DNA from: Emcibacter sp.
GTDB taxonomy: Bacteria > Pseudomonadota > Alphaproteobacteria > Sphingomonadales > Emcibacteraceae
DNA: 64,000 nt
Assembly: GCA_021647465.1 (NCBI GenBank)
Contig: JAKIUQ010000011.1
Span: forward strand, 1-64,000
Reading direction: 5' to 3'
Under the pieces are notes generated by a model. The model was not told the DNA's origin. It ran no database searches and was given only the letters and a program-made list of their open reading frames with translations. Shown piece by piece: positions 51,742 through 61,297 of this stretch. The translations under genes and the position numbers were made by a program. Each line of letters begins with the position of its first letter. The stretch's first letter is position 1.

Positions 51742-53871
51742 ATGAGATATTTTTTAAGTGCAGTTACCATATTCCTTCTGATTTTATCCCGCCCGGTTAT
51801 GGCAGATATTATCTTGATGGATGACTTTCAGGACGGCAAATCCGATGGTTGGCAGGCCTTGGGAAAGGGTGATGTATGGCTGACTGAATATAAGAAAAAT
51901 ATATCACTTTATCTGTCACAAAGTGTCATGGTGGTGACGATGTTTTCGACAAAGGGCTATGACAAAGTCGCGGTTGCCCTGTCCTTTGCCGCAAAATCCC
52001 TCGAAGAAGGGGAATATTGTATCGCTGAAGTGTCCGGAGACAAGGGAGAGAGCTGGCATGAGATCAACAAAGTGGGCGACGGGCAGGATGATGCCATCTC
52101 CCTTCATATGGGGTCGGTGTCCTCGAAAGATCTGAATGACAAGGCCAAAGTCTATATCCGGGTACGGATTACCGGCAATAAAAACAATGACATATGCTGG
52201 CTGGACAATGTGCGGGTTACGGGCCGGAAAATCCGGGTAGGGGCAGACAAACCCCATGCTTTTCCGGCTCAGGCTCTGCGGAATGGCACGGCCTATGATC
52301 GCCCGGTGGACATGAGGTCTTTTGCCCCTGTAAATGCGGTAATGGCATCATCTTTTGAGGGAAAAATAACCTTTGACGGGGGGCGCATAAAGGGTTTCGA
52401 GGCCCTGAAGGATACCTATGGTCGGGGGAAGGTCGGGAGTATGCCGGCTTTTGCTGTGGACTTTGTCTCCTCCGGTTCTGATCTGATCCCCGTGCGGCGG
52501 GGGTTGATCCTGAGCCGCGACCCACAGTGGGATATTATTCTGGAGCCGGGAAAAATATGGCGGGAGGCCGGAGAGACAGATTTCAGCCGGGCGGCTATTC
52601 CGTTTGCCCTGCAGGAGAAAAACGCCAATTGCACCCATAATGGCGTCATGACCTTTTTATATGATAAAAAAGGCATAACGTCTCGGGTCGCGGTTCAAAT
52701 CAGCAGTGAGACCTGTCTCTATTTCAAGTTTGATCTATGGGGCTACAGCACGGCCACATATAGCCCCGCATCCGTTACGAGCAGCGCAGGGGTTATAGAG
52801 GCTTATGCGCGGGAGAAAGCCGCCCGTCTGCCTGTCAAACCAATTCGTAGTCTGGCGCAGGATTATCCGGGGGTTAATCCCGATAATTTTGGCTCGGCGG
52901 CAGAGGTTAATCCAGATGATATGAGCGTCTATGGCCTGTTGGTTGATGGCATCCATTATGTGGGTGGCTGTGAGACAAGACATGGCGTTTATCCTTATTG
53001 TGATGTGCTGGACCTGCCGTCCTATTCCACGGCCAAATCCCTGTTTGCCGGGCTTGCGCTGATGCGGATGGAGAAGCTGTATCCGGGCGTTGGCCAGGAG
53101 AAAATAGCGGACTATATCCCGGCCTGTAAAAAGTCCGGCAACTGGTCAGATGTTACTTTTCAGAATGCCCTGAATATGACTACGGGTAATTATACCACTG
53201 ATAAATATATGGCGGATGAGGGCGGCCAGAAAATGATCCGTTTCTTTGATGCGGTCAGCCACAGGGATAAAATAAAGGCCGCGTGCGGGGCCTTTAAACG
53301 AAAATCCCGCCCTGGCAAGAAATGGGTCTATCATACGTCGGATACCTATATTCTGGGTACGGCCATGCAGAATTATCTGGCGGGAAAAGGCGATCTTTAT
53401 GCTGATATTCTCAAAAAACCCTTATGGGCTGAATTGGGGCTTAGCCCTGCCCTGAATACGACCCGCAGAACGCCGGACAAACGCGCCCAGCCCTTTGTCG
53501 GATATGGCCTTACCTATCACCGGGATGATCTGGTGCGCCTTGTGGCTTTTCTGAATTCTGATAAGGGTTTGGCAGCTGATTTCTTTGACAAAGATGAATT
53601 TGACAAGGCAATGCAACGTAATCGTGCTGCACGGGGCATAGTGGCTTTTGGCAAGACGGTAAAATACCAGAATGGGTTTTGGGCCAGCAATTTCCAGAAA
53701 ACCCTCGGCTGTAAATTTCCCATATGGATACCCTTCATGTCCGGTTATGGCGGTATTACGGTGGCCCTGCTGCCCCATGACATGGTCTATTATTATTTCA
53801 GTGACAATGATGATTTTGCATGGAAGAAGGCGGTGTCTGAAGCTGAAAAAATTAAAAATCTTTGCCTATAA
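51742..53871 (+). CDS. Secreted beta-lactamase-family serine hydrolase with N-terminal accessory domain
   Basis: 709 aa. Signal peptide (FLSAVTIFLLILSRPVMADI). Residues ~22-160 form a beta-sandwich, carbohydrate-binding-like domain (LMDDFQDGKSDGWQALGKGD, DICWLDNVRVTGRK). Residues ~370-709 are a serine beta-lactamase-like fold: SxxK in YSTAKSLFAGLALMRM, NALNMTTGNY after it, and YHTSDTYILGTAMQNYL in the SxN/YxN position. Likely periplasmic or extracellular hydrolase of an ester or amide in the substrate handled by this cluster. 7 nt after the amidohydrolase, same operon. Confidence 0.82.
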   Translation: MRYFLSAVTIFLLILSRPVMADIILMDDFQDGKSDGWQALGKGDVWLTEYKKNISLYLSQSVMVVTMFSTKGYDKVAVALSFAAKSLEEGEYCIAEVSGDKGESWHEINKVGDGQDDAISLHMGSVSSKDLNDKAKVYIRVRITGNKNNDICWLDNVRVTGRKIRVGADKPHAFPAQALRNGTAYDRPVDMRSFAPVNAVMASSFEGKITFDGGRIKGFEALKDTYGRGKVGSMPAFAVDFVSSGSDLIPVRRGLILSRDPQWDIILEPGKIWREAGETDFSRAAIPFALQEKNANCTHNGVMTFLYDKKGITSRVAVQISSETCLYFKFDLWGYSTATYSPASVTSSAGVIEAYAREKAARLPVKPIRSLAQDYPGVNPDNFGSAAEVNPDDMSVYGLLVDGIHYVGGCETRHGVYPYCDVLDLPSYSTAKSLFAGLALMRMEKLYPGVGQEKIADYIPACKKSGNWSDVTFQNALNMTTGNYTTDKYMADEGGQKMIRFFDAVSHRDKIKAACGAFKRKSRPGKKWVYHTSDTYILGTAMQNYLAGKGDLYADILKKPLWAELGLSPALNTTRRTPDKRAQPFVGYGLTYHRDDLVRLVAFLNSDKGLAADFFDKDEFDKAMQRNRAARGIVAFGKTVKYQNGFWASNFQKTLGCKFPIWIPFMSGYGGITVALLPHDMVYYYFSDNDDFAWKKAVSEAEKIKNLCL

Positions 53872-54081
53872 AGTTTAAGTTTTACCAGAAAATTGGGCCA
53901 TTTAGGTTGTGAAAATTCTCATATATGGCATTGCCCCCAACTCTGGTGGTTCTATATTGGGAGCAATGTCAAACGCCAAAAATATTGCTTGAGGGAAGGG
54001 GCTCCTAATGGGAGCAGTTCAAGTTACTGAAAGTGCAAACTATCTGACCGAGAGAGGTGAAGACCTTTGATAATCAGTGAA

Positions 54082-54243
54082 ATGCAGCATAAGCTCGCAA
54101 CATGGGCGGAGAATGATCAAACTCGTCGGTTTGATCGTTTGCTCCGGCTCATTACGAACCGGACGTGGCTTGCCGAACCCGGAAAGAACCCCCTATATCA
54201 AACGGGAAGAAATCCGAAACATCATCACTTCACGCTATCATGA
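54082..54243 (+). pseudogene. Group II intron reverse transcriptase, N-terminal stub
   Basis: 53 codons from ATG 54082: QHKLATWAENDQTRRFDRLL and RLITNRTWLAEP match the N-terminal RVT_N segment of bacterial group II intron RTs. After about 54170 the similarity stops and the frame runs into a TGA. All YADD-containing domains are absent. Confidence 0.75.
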
Positions 54244-54276
54244 TGTTGCAATGGCCTTGGGCCAGGCTTGAATGGA

Positions 54277-54310
54277 GAGCCGTATGTGCTGAAAGGTGCA
54301 CGTACGGTTC
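54277..54310 (+). ncRNA. Group II intron domain V
   Basis: A 34-nt hairpin beginning GAGCCGTATG with the AGC catalytic triad at 54278-54280, a GAAA tetraloop (54291-54294) and closing CGTACGGTTC. This is the most conserved group II intron structure and is essentially intact. Confidence 0.9.
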
Positions 54311-54352
54311 GGGGAGGAGAGGCACTTCGGTGCCTTTTACGCCACTCCCCAT

Positions 54353-54844
54353 AAAACGGGGCTTTCTTTACTTGGTAGCCATCATGGACTGGTATAGCCG
54401 TAAAGTGCTGAGCTGGCGTTTATCAAACAGCATGGAGGTAGGGTTGCCTGGAGGCACAGGAAGAGGCTTTCAGCCGCTATGGCCAGTCGGAAATATTTAA
54501 CACGGATTAGGGACCACAATTTACCTCCTTTGATTTTACCTCTGTGCTAAAGGACAAGGGCATCAAAATTTCCATGGACGGCAAGGATCGTGTGCCAAAA
54601 TTGGGGGATGGACAATGTCTTTATCGAACGGCTGTGGCGCAGTTTGAAATATGAATGTGTTTATCTGAACGCCTTTGACAATGGCCTGCAGGCTCGGCAG
54701 AGCATTGGCTCTTGGTTGACCTATTATAATCAGACCCGACCTCATTCCACTTTTCATGGAGCGCATCGCCTGCCCTTGGGGTACAAACCCCCGATGAGGT
54801 CTATACTCAGAAAATTGAAAATCAGGGCCATGGCCCTGATGTAA
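54353..54844 (+). pseudogene. IS3-family transposase (OrfB), 3' half, multiply broken
   Basis: Begins immediately after the intron end: RGFLYLVAIMDWYSRKVLSW and RLSNSMEV are the DDE-core strands of IS3 OrfB. The frame then shifts. A further piece reads EIFNTD, TAG stop, GPQFTSFDFTSVLKDKGIKI (the stop replaces the usual Gln). A last piece reads NVFIERLWRSLKYECVYLNA and SIGSWLTYYNQTRPHSTFHG with the catalytic Glu. OrfA and the first half of OrfB are not found upstream of the intron, so the element is dead and truncated. Confidence 0.85.
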
Positions 54845-55017
54845 GGAAAAGAGCGGCATAACATTAAACAACATAACAAAGCTTAACATCGCCGCAAATC
54901 TGTCCAACAAAGCAGGACCATGTAGCTCTGTATCTAGGGCAATCCCAAAAAAGAATTATCCGAGAGGATAATTAAGGTGTAAACTCATAATAAAATGGTG
55001 AAGAATAGATATTGTTT

Positions 55018-55674
55018 ATGACGATACAACCTAAGATACTTATTGCAGATGATCATCCTTTATTTCGGATTGCCTTGAAACAAGCGACAATGAATGCCTT
55101 TGAAGATGCTCTGATAGACGAGGCTGGATCAGTAGATGAAATCATGAAGCTTATGGGGAAGGGGGCGCCCTACGATCTTCTTCTGCTTGACCTGCAAATG
55201 CCCGGCGCGAACGGTTTCTCAGGGCTGATCTATCTGCGTGGCCAATATCCTGAGGTGCCGGTGGTGGTGGTTTCGGGAAATGACCAAGATAAAATCATAG
55301 CCAAAGCCATGAACCATGGGGCATCAGGTTTTATTCCCAAATCAACAGACCTGCCGGAAATGGCAAAGGCAATAAAAATAATTATTGGCGGTGCTTTTTG
55401 GGTGCCCCCGGGTTTTTCTGCGGTACGACAGGATATTGGCGATGAGGAAATATCCATTGCAGAGACAGTGACCTCTCTGACTCCCCAACAATTCAGGGTC
55501 TTTACCCTCCTGTCTGAGGGTATGTTGAATAAGCAGATCGCCTTTGAAATGGATGTTGCGGAAGGAACCGTTAAGGCTCATGTTACGGGCATTCTGAAAA
55601 AATTTGGCACCTATAACCGCGGCCACCTGATCATCGCTGCCCAGAAACTGCAAGCAGATGAACTTCCCGTATGA
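55018..55674 (+). CDS. NarL/CrbR-like response regulator
   Basis: 218 aa from ATG 55018. Receiver domain with LIADDHPLFR, phosphoacceptor Asp in YDLLLLDLQMPGANG and the signalling Thr/Ser region VVVVSGNDQDK; Lys in FIPKSTDL. C-terminal LuxR HTH: LTPQQFRVFTLLSEGMLNKQ, EGTVKAHVTGILKKF. Convergent with the sensor kinase gene (3 nt between the stop codons), its probable partner. CrbR-type regulators control acetate and related carbon-source uptake. Confidence 0.9.
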   Translation: MTIQPKILIADDHPLFRIALKQATMNAFEDALIDEAGSVDEIMKLMGKGAPYDLLLLDLQMPGANGFSGLIYLRGQYPEVPVVVVSGNDQDKIIAKAMNHGASGFIPKSTDLPEMAKAIKIIIGGAFWVPPGFSAVRQDIGDEEISIAETVTSLTPQQFRVFTLLSEGMLNKQIAFEMDVAEGTVKAHVTGILKKFGTYNRGHLIIAAQKLQADELPV

Positions 55675-55677
55675 ACA

Positions 55678-58600
55678 TTATTTACGGTAGCGTAACTGAC
55701 TGCTGATAACGGCGCGCAGAGCGGCCGACTTCACAGGCTTGCGCAGGAATTTATAACCGTTCGTTTTGGCCTGATTTTTTACTTTTTCTGTATGATCTGC
55801 GGAAATGATTATTCCCGGAGGTGCAGGATTAAATCTGGACCGCAGGCTATTTAAAGTATTTATACCGGTTTCCGTATTATCAAGGTGATAATCAGCCAGA
55901 ATAATATCGGGTATAAACCCGTTGGATTTGAGATCGACGTCAGCTATTGAGCGGCAACAGACAACCGAACACCCCCAACCGGACAGTAAAATTTCCATAC
56001 CTGTTAAAATATCAGAATCATTATCAATGCATAAAACCTTAAGATTTAAAAAATCGAGTTTATATTTGGGCGGCGCTTCCGGGCTGGCAATGGGTTGCGC
56101 TGTTTTATGATCCTGTTTGCCAAGAGGTAAAGTGACATTGAAAACAGATCCCTTTCCCGGCGTGGAATTTACTTTCAGGTCATAACCGAGTAAACGGCAG
56201 ATGCGCTCCACGATGGCAAGCCCAAGTCCCAATCCCTGTTCCTTGTTATCAGAAACATTATTTAACTGCTTGAATTCAATGAATATCTCTTCAATTTTAT
56301 TTTCAGAAATACCACATCCCGTGTCCCATACCTGTATTTCCAATTGGTTGCCCCTGCGTCTGCGACAGCCCAGCAGAACCCGGCCTTCATCCGTATAACG
56401 AATAGCGTTGCTGATAAAATTCTGTAATATCCTCCTCAGCAGTTTCGGATCGCTATGGACGATTGAGCTGGACGGGATCATCTTGAAATCAATGTCCCGG
56501 TCCTGGGCAATGGCATCAAATTCAAGCCCCAGTTCGTGCAGCAGGGTATCAATAGCGAAATCTGACAATTGCGGCTGCAGAACCCCTGCATCCAGGCGCG
56601 AAATTTCCAGCAGGCCCTCAAGCAGTCCTTCAACCGCATTCAGGCTGCTGCCCAGATGATCTATGAGCGGCGACATATCGCCATCTGCATTTTTTTCCGA
56701 CAGGGCAGAGGTAAAAAGCCGGGCGGCGTTCAGGGGCTGCAGAAGGTCATGGCTTGCGGCGGCCAGAAAGCGGGTTTTGCTGATATTGGCCTTTTCGGCT
56801 TCGGCCTTGGCGGTTTCCAGCTCCCGGGTGCGTTCCCTGACCCGCCGTTCCAGAATCTCATTGGCCCTGAGCAGGGCTTCTGCGGCTTGTTTATGGGTGG
56901 TAATATCGCTGTAGCTGGTGACAAAACCACCACCGGGCAGCGGGTGGCCGTGAATTTCAACGACTGACCCACCGGGCAGAGTCCGTTCATAGCTGTATTT
57001 GGTGCCCCGGCTTAAATGGTCAAGCCGTTTTTGGACTTGCCGCTCTATATCCTGATCGCCGAAATACCCCTGTTCCGCGTTATATTTCAGTATATCGCCA
57101 ATGAAACGCCCGGCATAAACAAGCCCTTCCGGGTAATCAAACATTTCCAGATAACGCCGGTTCCAGGCCACCAGATGCAGATCTCTGTCCACCACACTGA
57201 TGCCCACATTGATGTTTTCCAGCGATTTTTGCAGCAGTGTCCGGTTGGAGCGGAAGACCTCGGAGGCCTCGTCCACGATAGAGACAAAATCATCCAGCTT
57301 CATATCCTGCCCTTGCAGGCTGGTATTGATCACCACCCGTGCGGTGGCCGAGCCAATGACACCGGCCAGAAGATGCTCGGTAAATATGATAAGTTCATCA
57401 TGGGCCAGACTGTTGGGGGACAGGGTCTCATTTCGCTCAGCGGCAAAATTCGAAAATGCCTGACGGGCCTGCTCCGTGCCGACAAATCTTTCCCCCAGTG
57501 CCATTAGATCTGATGTCTTGGCAGAGGAACGGATCAGCAGGCTTTGTTCTCTTTTGTCGCCCAAATCACTTTCCACATAGGTTGCCGCCTGAATATGCTC
57601 GATCAGGCTATGACGGCTGAGCCGGGATATGATGATAAAACACAGCAGGTTAAAACCCAGACTCCAGATCAGGCCATGGCTGACATGACTAAAACCCGTA
57701 AGACCAAACAGGCTTTCCGGTCGCAGAAAGGAGATGCCGAAAGGACCATTATCCAGAATAGCCGAGGGTATCCAGCCCGCGCGGACAATAAGCGGAACAA
57801 GCAGGGTATAGCACCAGACCAGAAATCCGGCGCAAAGTCCGGTCATGGCGCCTTTATGGGTCGCCTCTTTCCAGTAAAGCCCGCCGACAATGGAGGGGGC
57901 GAACTGGGCCGCCAGCACCATGGACAGAAGGCCGATAGAGGCCAGCGCATCAAAACTCACCAGCATGCGGTAATAGAAATAGGCCAGAAACATAATGGCG
58001 ATGATTGTGATCCGCCGGATCATCAATAACATCCAGCTGATGTCTTTGCGCTCATCCAGCCTTAACCATTTCATACGTAGGAAGATGGGCATGATCACAT
58101 CATTGGACACCATGGTGCTCAGTGCCACCGCGCCGACAATCACCATGCTGGTGGCGGCAGACAGCCCGCCGATAAAGGCCAGAAGGGCCAGATCAGTCCG
58201 GCCCACGGTCAGCGGCAGGGTCAGGATATAAAAATCCGGGTTCGAGCCCGCGCTGGGGGTCAGCAATCCCGCGGCGGCCACCGGAAAAATAAACAGACTC
58301 ATACCCAAAAGATAGACGGGGAATAACCAGCGGGTGAGGCGAATATCGTCCGGTTCCGAATTTTCCACAACCAGAACGTGGAATTGGCGCGGCAGGCAGA
58401 AAATGGCTGCCATACCCAAAACCACCGAGGTCATGAAGCTGTTATTCTGACTTCCGGTTTTGAAAATTTCCTGAATGTCAGCATCCTGCGCTATCCGGGC
58501 TGATATGTCACCAAAGCCGCTGAACAGGCCGTAAGTAATATAAAGGCCGACGATGGTGAAGGCCGCCAGCTTGACGATGGATTCAAAGGCGATGGCCAGC

Positions 58601-59178
58601 ATCATGCCTTCGTGATGTTCGTTGGGCTTGATATTCCTTGTGCCAAACAGAATGGTGAAAAGCGCCATAAGGGCGGCGACAAAAATGGCGGTATCCTCCC
58701 ATAGGGAAATATTGCCAAAACCCTGAACGGCCTTGCCCGTCAGCACGTTGTAACTGGTGGAAACCGCTTTTAACTGCAATGCGATATAGGGCACAACCCC
58801 CATAGCGGCAACAAAAGTGACAAGTATGGCCAGCTGCTGCGATTTGCCGTAACGGGACGAGAGAAAATCCGCAACAGAGGTGATATTCTGCTTCTTGGAA
58901 ACGGTGATCAGTTTTATCAGGAAAGACCAGCCCAATATGAGCACCAATATTGTTCCCAGATAGGTGGGGGCCATGATCCAGCCCGTGGCCGCGGTCTGAC
59001 CCGATGTGCCGTAAAAGGCCCATGATGTGCAATATACCGCCAGCGTCAGGCTGTAGATTACGGCTCTGTATTTGGTCTGGGGCTGTTCTGCCGAACGTTT
59101 ATCACCATAATAGGCGATGGCAAATAACAAACCAACATAGCCCAATGATACGGTAATGATGATCCAGTCCTGGAGCAT
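55678..59178 (-). CDS. SSS-transporter-linked hybrid sensor histidine kinase (CrbS/CbrA-like)
   Basis: 1166 aa. Residues 1-~500 are a sodium/solute symporter-like domain with ~13 helices (VYCTSWAFYGTSGQTAATGW, YLGTILVLILGWSFLIK). A linker follows. PAS ~645-760 (INVGISVVDRDLHLVAWNRR), coiled coil (LRANEILERRVRERTRELET), HisKA with His810 in AAASHDLLQPLNAARL, HATPase ~910-1025 (NFISNAIRYTDEGR, VWDTGCGI, GLGLGLAIV) and a C-terminal receiver with Asp1096 in IILADYHLD. It senses by or alongside solute transport. Adjacent 3-hydroxybutyrate hydrolase and permease suggest the signal is a short-chain (hydroxy)acid. Confidence 0.93.
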   Translation of the reverse strand: MLQDWIIITVSLGYVGLLFAIAYYGDKRSAEQPQTKYRAVIYSLTLAVYCTSWAFYGTSGQTAATGWIMAPTYLGTILVLILGWSFLIKLITVSKKQNITSVADFLSSRYGKSQQLAILVTFVAAMGVVPYIALQLKAVSTSYNVLTGKAVQGFGNISLWEDTAIFVAALMALFTILFGTRNIKPNEHHEGMMLAIAFESIVKLAAFTIVGLYITYGLFSGFGDISARIAQDADIQEIFKTGSQNNSFMTSVVLGMAAIFCLPRQFHVLVVENSEPDDIRLTRWLFPVYLLGMSLFIFPVAAAGLLTPSAGSNPDFYILTLPLTVGRTDLALLAFIGGLSAATSMVIVGAVALSTMVSNDVIMPIFLRMKWLRLDERKDISWMLLMIRRITIIAIMFLAYFYYRMLVSFDALASIGLLSMVLAAQFAPSIVGGLYWKEATHKGAMTGLCAGFLVWCYTLLVPLIVRAGWIPSAILDNGPFGISFLRPESLFGLTGFSHVSHGLIWSLGFNLLCFIIISRLSRHSLIEHIQAATYVESDLGDKREQSLLIRSSAKTSDLMALGERFVGTEQARQAFSNFAAERNETLSPNSLAHDELIIFTEHLLAGVIGSATARVVINTSLQGQDMKLDDFVSIVDEASEVFRSNRTLLQKSLENINVGISVVDRDLHLVAWNRRYLEMFDYPEGLVYAGRFIGDILKYNAEQGYFGDQDIERQVQKRLDHLSRGTKYSYERTLPGGSVVEIHGHPLPGGGFVTSYSDITTHKQAAEALLRANEILERRVRERTRELETAKAEAEKANISKTRFLAAASHDLLQPLNAARLFTSALSEKNADGDMSPLIDHLGSSLNAVEGLLEGLLEISRLDAGVLQPQLSDFAIDTLLHELGLEFDAIAQDRDIDFKMIPSSSIVHSDPKLLRRILQNFISNAIRYTDEGRVLLGCRRRRGNQLEIQVWDTGCGISENKIEEIFIEFKQLNNVSDNKEQGLGLGLAIVERICRLLGYDLKVNSTPGKGSVFNVTLPLGKQDHKTAQPIASPEAPPKYKLDFLNLKVLCIDNDSDILTGMEILLSGWGCSVVCCRSIADVDLKSNGFIPDIILADYHLDNTETGINTLNSLRSRFNPAPPGIIISADHTEKVKNQAKTNGYKFLRKPVKSAALRAVISSQLRYRK

Positions 59179-59186
59179 ATTAATTC

Positions 59187-61178
59187 CTATTTTACAGGAA
59201 TTTTTACGATTCCCTGTTCAATCTTAATACGGGCCCGTTCAGGAGTCTGCAAAATTCCGGGCAGATGTTTTTCGCTTAAATCTTCCAGCTTGCCATTTTG
59301 ATCTATTTTTCGGGGTGTGGTCCAGACAAGTTGACTGTCGGGCAGGTTCGCCCCTGTTGTCATATGATCATACATCAGATCAAGGGCGGTCATTAAATAA
59401 TGATGGAGCGGGACAAAGCGACTGTTAAATCCGGGCAGGGCATTGAAAGCATCAAAATGATGGGCATTGCTGATTTCATAATAATGCAGCCTGCTGTTTT
59501 CCCCTTCGACCAGATGGTTCAGGCCCAGATAAGCCCGTGAGCTGTGGTTCACATGAACCAGCCCGTCGGACTGGCCGTGGACAATGATCGTCGGTTTTCC
59601 CTGCAGATCAGCGGTATGAAAGGTCTGTTCAATACCCCTCTGAACCCGTCTGGCCTGATCTGTTGTCCCGGTCATCAGATCCCGAAGACAAATGGCGTAA
59701 TCAATGGGCAGTTTCAGTTCTGTCGGGGCAAAGGCAAGCCCGGCGACCGGGGCAACGCCGCCTGACAATGAGAAAGTCACCGCCATTTCCGCCTCTGTCT
59801 GGGCCCTGGCCTGTCCGGTGGCATCAAGAGCGGCATAACTCAGGCCGCAGAGATTGTCGGTCACCGAAAAGCGCCCGTAAGCGTTGGCGTAATTCACGGT
59901 GATGGTTGCCCATAGATTAATCGCCACATTCACCGGCCCCAAAATGAGCGTTTCATCAAGAATTCCCATGTCACGGATTTTTGTGACGGATTGTTCTATT
60001 TGTCCCTCTATGGTCTCTGCCGTTAACAGGCCTCTTGCATATAACAGGCCGCAATGGGCGTTAAGAAGTTGCTTTGCTGCCGGATTGGCCCCGGCCCCAA
60101 AGGGCGCTTTCAGGGCCTTATCACTAAGGACCGCGCAGGGCTGATACAGATTTAGCAGGCTGCTGTAATCATATATATTCATGCTATGGTTGGTGATCGG
60201 TGCCGCCTCTCCCATCTGAATGGCAAATTCTCTATTCCGGGGCAGTGGGATATTGGGTTCTGCCACCACAACGGCATCAATCAGACCTTGCCTGTCCTGT
60301 TCGGCGGCCAGAAGTGAGCTATGGCCTCCCTGTGAAATGCTGGAACCAATAACCAGCGTATTTTCCGGGGTAAATTTAACGTCCCCGCCCGCCAGTTCTC
60401 TGTTCATCACATAAAAGGCGAATTTTATGGAGGACAGGACATATTGCCCCCAGTTTTTTTCATCATTCAGGCCGGAATGGGCATGCTGTACGGCGACCCG
60501 GTGGGGGTATTTCTCGTTATAGCTTTTTAATTCAGGGGTGAGGGCTAGGGTGAAACTGGAACGTTCGCCTGCTGTCACGGCATCAATTAGTTGCCCCTGC
60601 AGGTCAAAGACCTTGCCCTGGGTAAGATAATGAAATCCGGTTCCGGTGCCTTTGTCAGTATAGGTGATGGCACAGCCCTTGTTCAAGGCCCATTCTCCGA
60701 CGGTGCCGATGGCACCGTAGATGCCCCGCGATCCCGATGACGGCCCGGTGATCAGGCAGGGGTTATTCGCATCAAAGCTGTTGGGAATCTGAACCATCAG
60801 GGTCACATTCTGATGATCAGCATCAAGTTTCATGAAGCTGAGATATTCAACCCCGGCAATATTGTCATGCCCGGGGCCATAGAGGCGGCCAAATCCCCCC
60901 GCCGTCGTGACATCGCTCAGGGCCCGGTAATTGGTATAGATGGCATAGGTCCGCAGTTCTGTCGGGGTCGGCCTGCCCGCATCCTTGAAAGCCGGCGGCG
61001 TTGGTGACTGCAGTCCCTCTATACCAAGCCCGCCAGTAAGCAGGTCATCATACTGGACCCGGACTATCTCTCCCACAAGGAAATCCGGTGCCTGTACGCG
61101 ATCATTGCCATTCATGCCACAAGCGCCAAGGGCAAGCCCCATAAGGGTAGTGGAAGTTAAAAGAGGAATCTTAATCAT
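59187..61178 (-). CDS. D-(-)-3-hydroxybutyrate oligomer hydrolase, lipoprotein
   Basis: 663 aa. Lipobox LALGACG (Cys20) marks an anchored lipoprotein. Matches the 3HBOH family: FGRLYGPGHDNIAGVEYLSF, PCLITGPSSGSRGIYGAIGT, GCAITYTDKGTGTGFHYL, and the nucleophile region LVIGSSISQGGHSSLLAAEQ; a C-terminal GQSDGLVHVNHSSRAYLG and the His region NAHHFDAFN complete a possible triad. Hydrolyses 3-hydroxybutyrate oligomers from PHB to monomers. Starts ~120 nt after the GntP permease gene on the same strand. Confidence 0.9.
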   Translation of the reverse strand: MIKIPLLTSTTLMGLALGACGMNGNDRVQAPDFLVGEIVRVQYDDLLTGGLGIEGLQSPTPPAFKDAGRPTPTELRTYAIYTNYRALSDVTTAGGFGRLYGPGHDNIAGVEYLSFMKLDADHQNVTLMVQIPNSFDANNPCLITGPSSGSRGIYGAIGTVGEWALNKGCAITYTDKGTGTGFHYLTQGKVFDLQGQLIDAVTAGERSSFTLALTPELKSYNEKYPHRVAVQHAHSGLNDEKNWGQYVLSSIKFAFYVMNRELAGGDVKFTPENTLVIGSSISQGGHSSLLAAEQDRQGLIDAVVVAEPNIPLPRNREFAIQMGEAAPITNHSMNIYDYSSLLNLYQPCAVLSDKALKAPFGAGANPAAKQLLNAHCGLLYARGLLTAETIEGQIEQSVTKIRDMGILDETLILGPVNVAINLWATITVNYANAYGRFSVTDNLCGLSYAALDATGQARAQTEAEMAVTFSLSGGVAPVAGLAFAPTELKLPIDYAICLRDLMTGTTDQARRVQRGIEQTFHTADLQGKPTIIVHGQSDGLVHVNHSSRAYLGLNHLVEGENSRLHYYEISNAHHFDAFNALPGFNSRFVPLHHYLMTALDLMYDHMTTGANLPDSQLVWTTPRKIDQNGKLEDLSEKHLPGILQTPERARIKIEQGIVKIPVK

Positions 61179-61297
61179 ATCTTTCTCATTTGGTTAATGG
61201 GGGGATAACTCCCCCGCCTCGTATTAACTCGGGCGGCCCTATAATCTAACAATGGGCACTTGCCTCAGACCATTACGGTCTTCGGTATATGAATTCC

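Larger units (their letters stand above)
53900..54352 (+). mobile_element. Group II intron remnant with internally deleted ORF
   Basis: The 3' part is recognisable: domain V at 54277-54310 and domain VI immediately after it (stem GGGGAG 54311-54316 / CTCCCC 54345-54350), ending in AT (54351-54352). Upstream, 54082-54243 encodes the start of the intron reverse transcriptase only. The 5' boundary is not clear (a GTG-type start near 53909 is possible), and domains I-III look incomplete. The RT catalytic, maturase and endonuclease parts are missing, so it cannot move by itself. Confidence 0.8.

Noticed and set aside
61199..61215. GGGG...CCCC hairpin between gntP and the oligomer hydrolase as a terminator
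   Set aside because: Short stem without a U-tract, followed at once by the hydrolase ribosome-binding site; at most a stability element.
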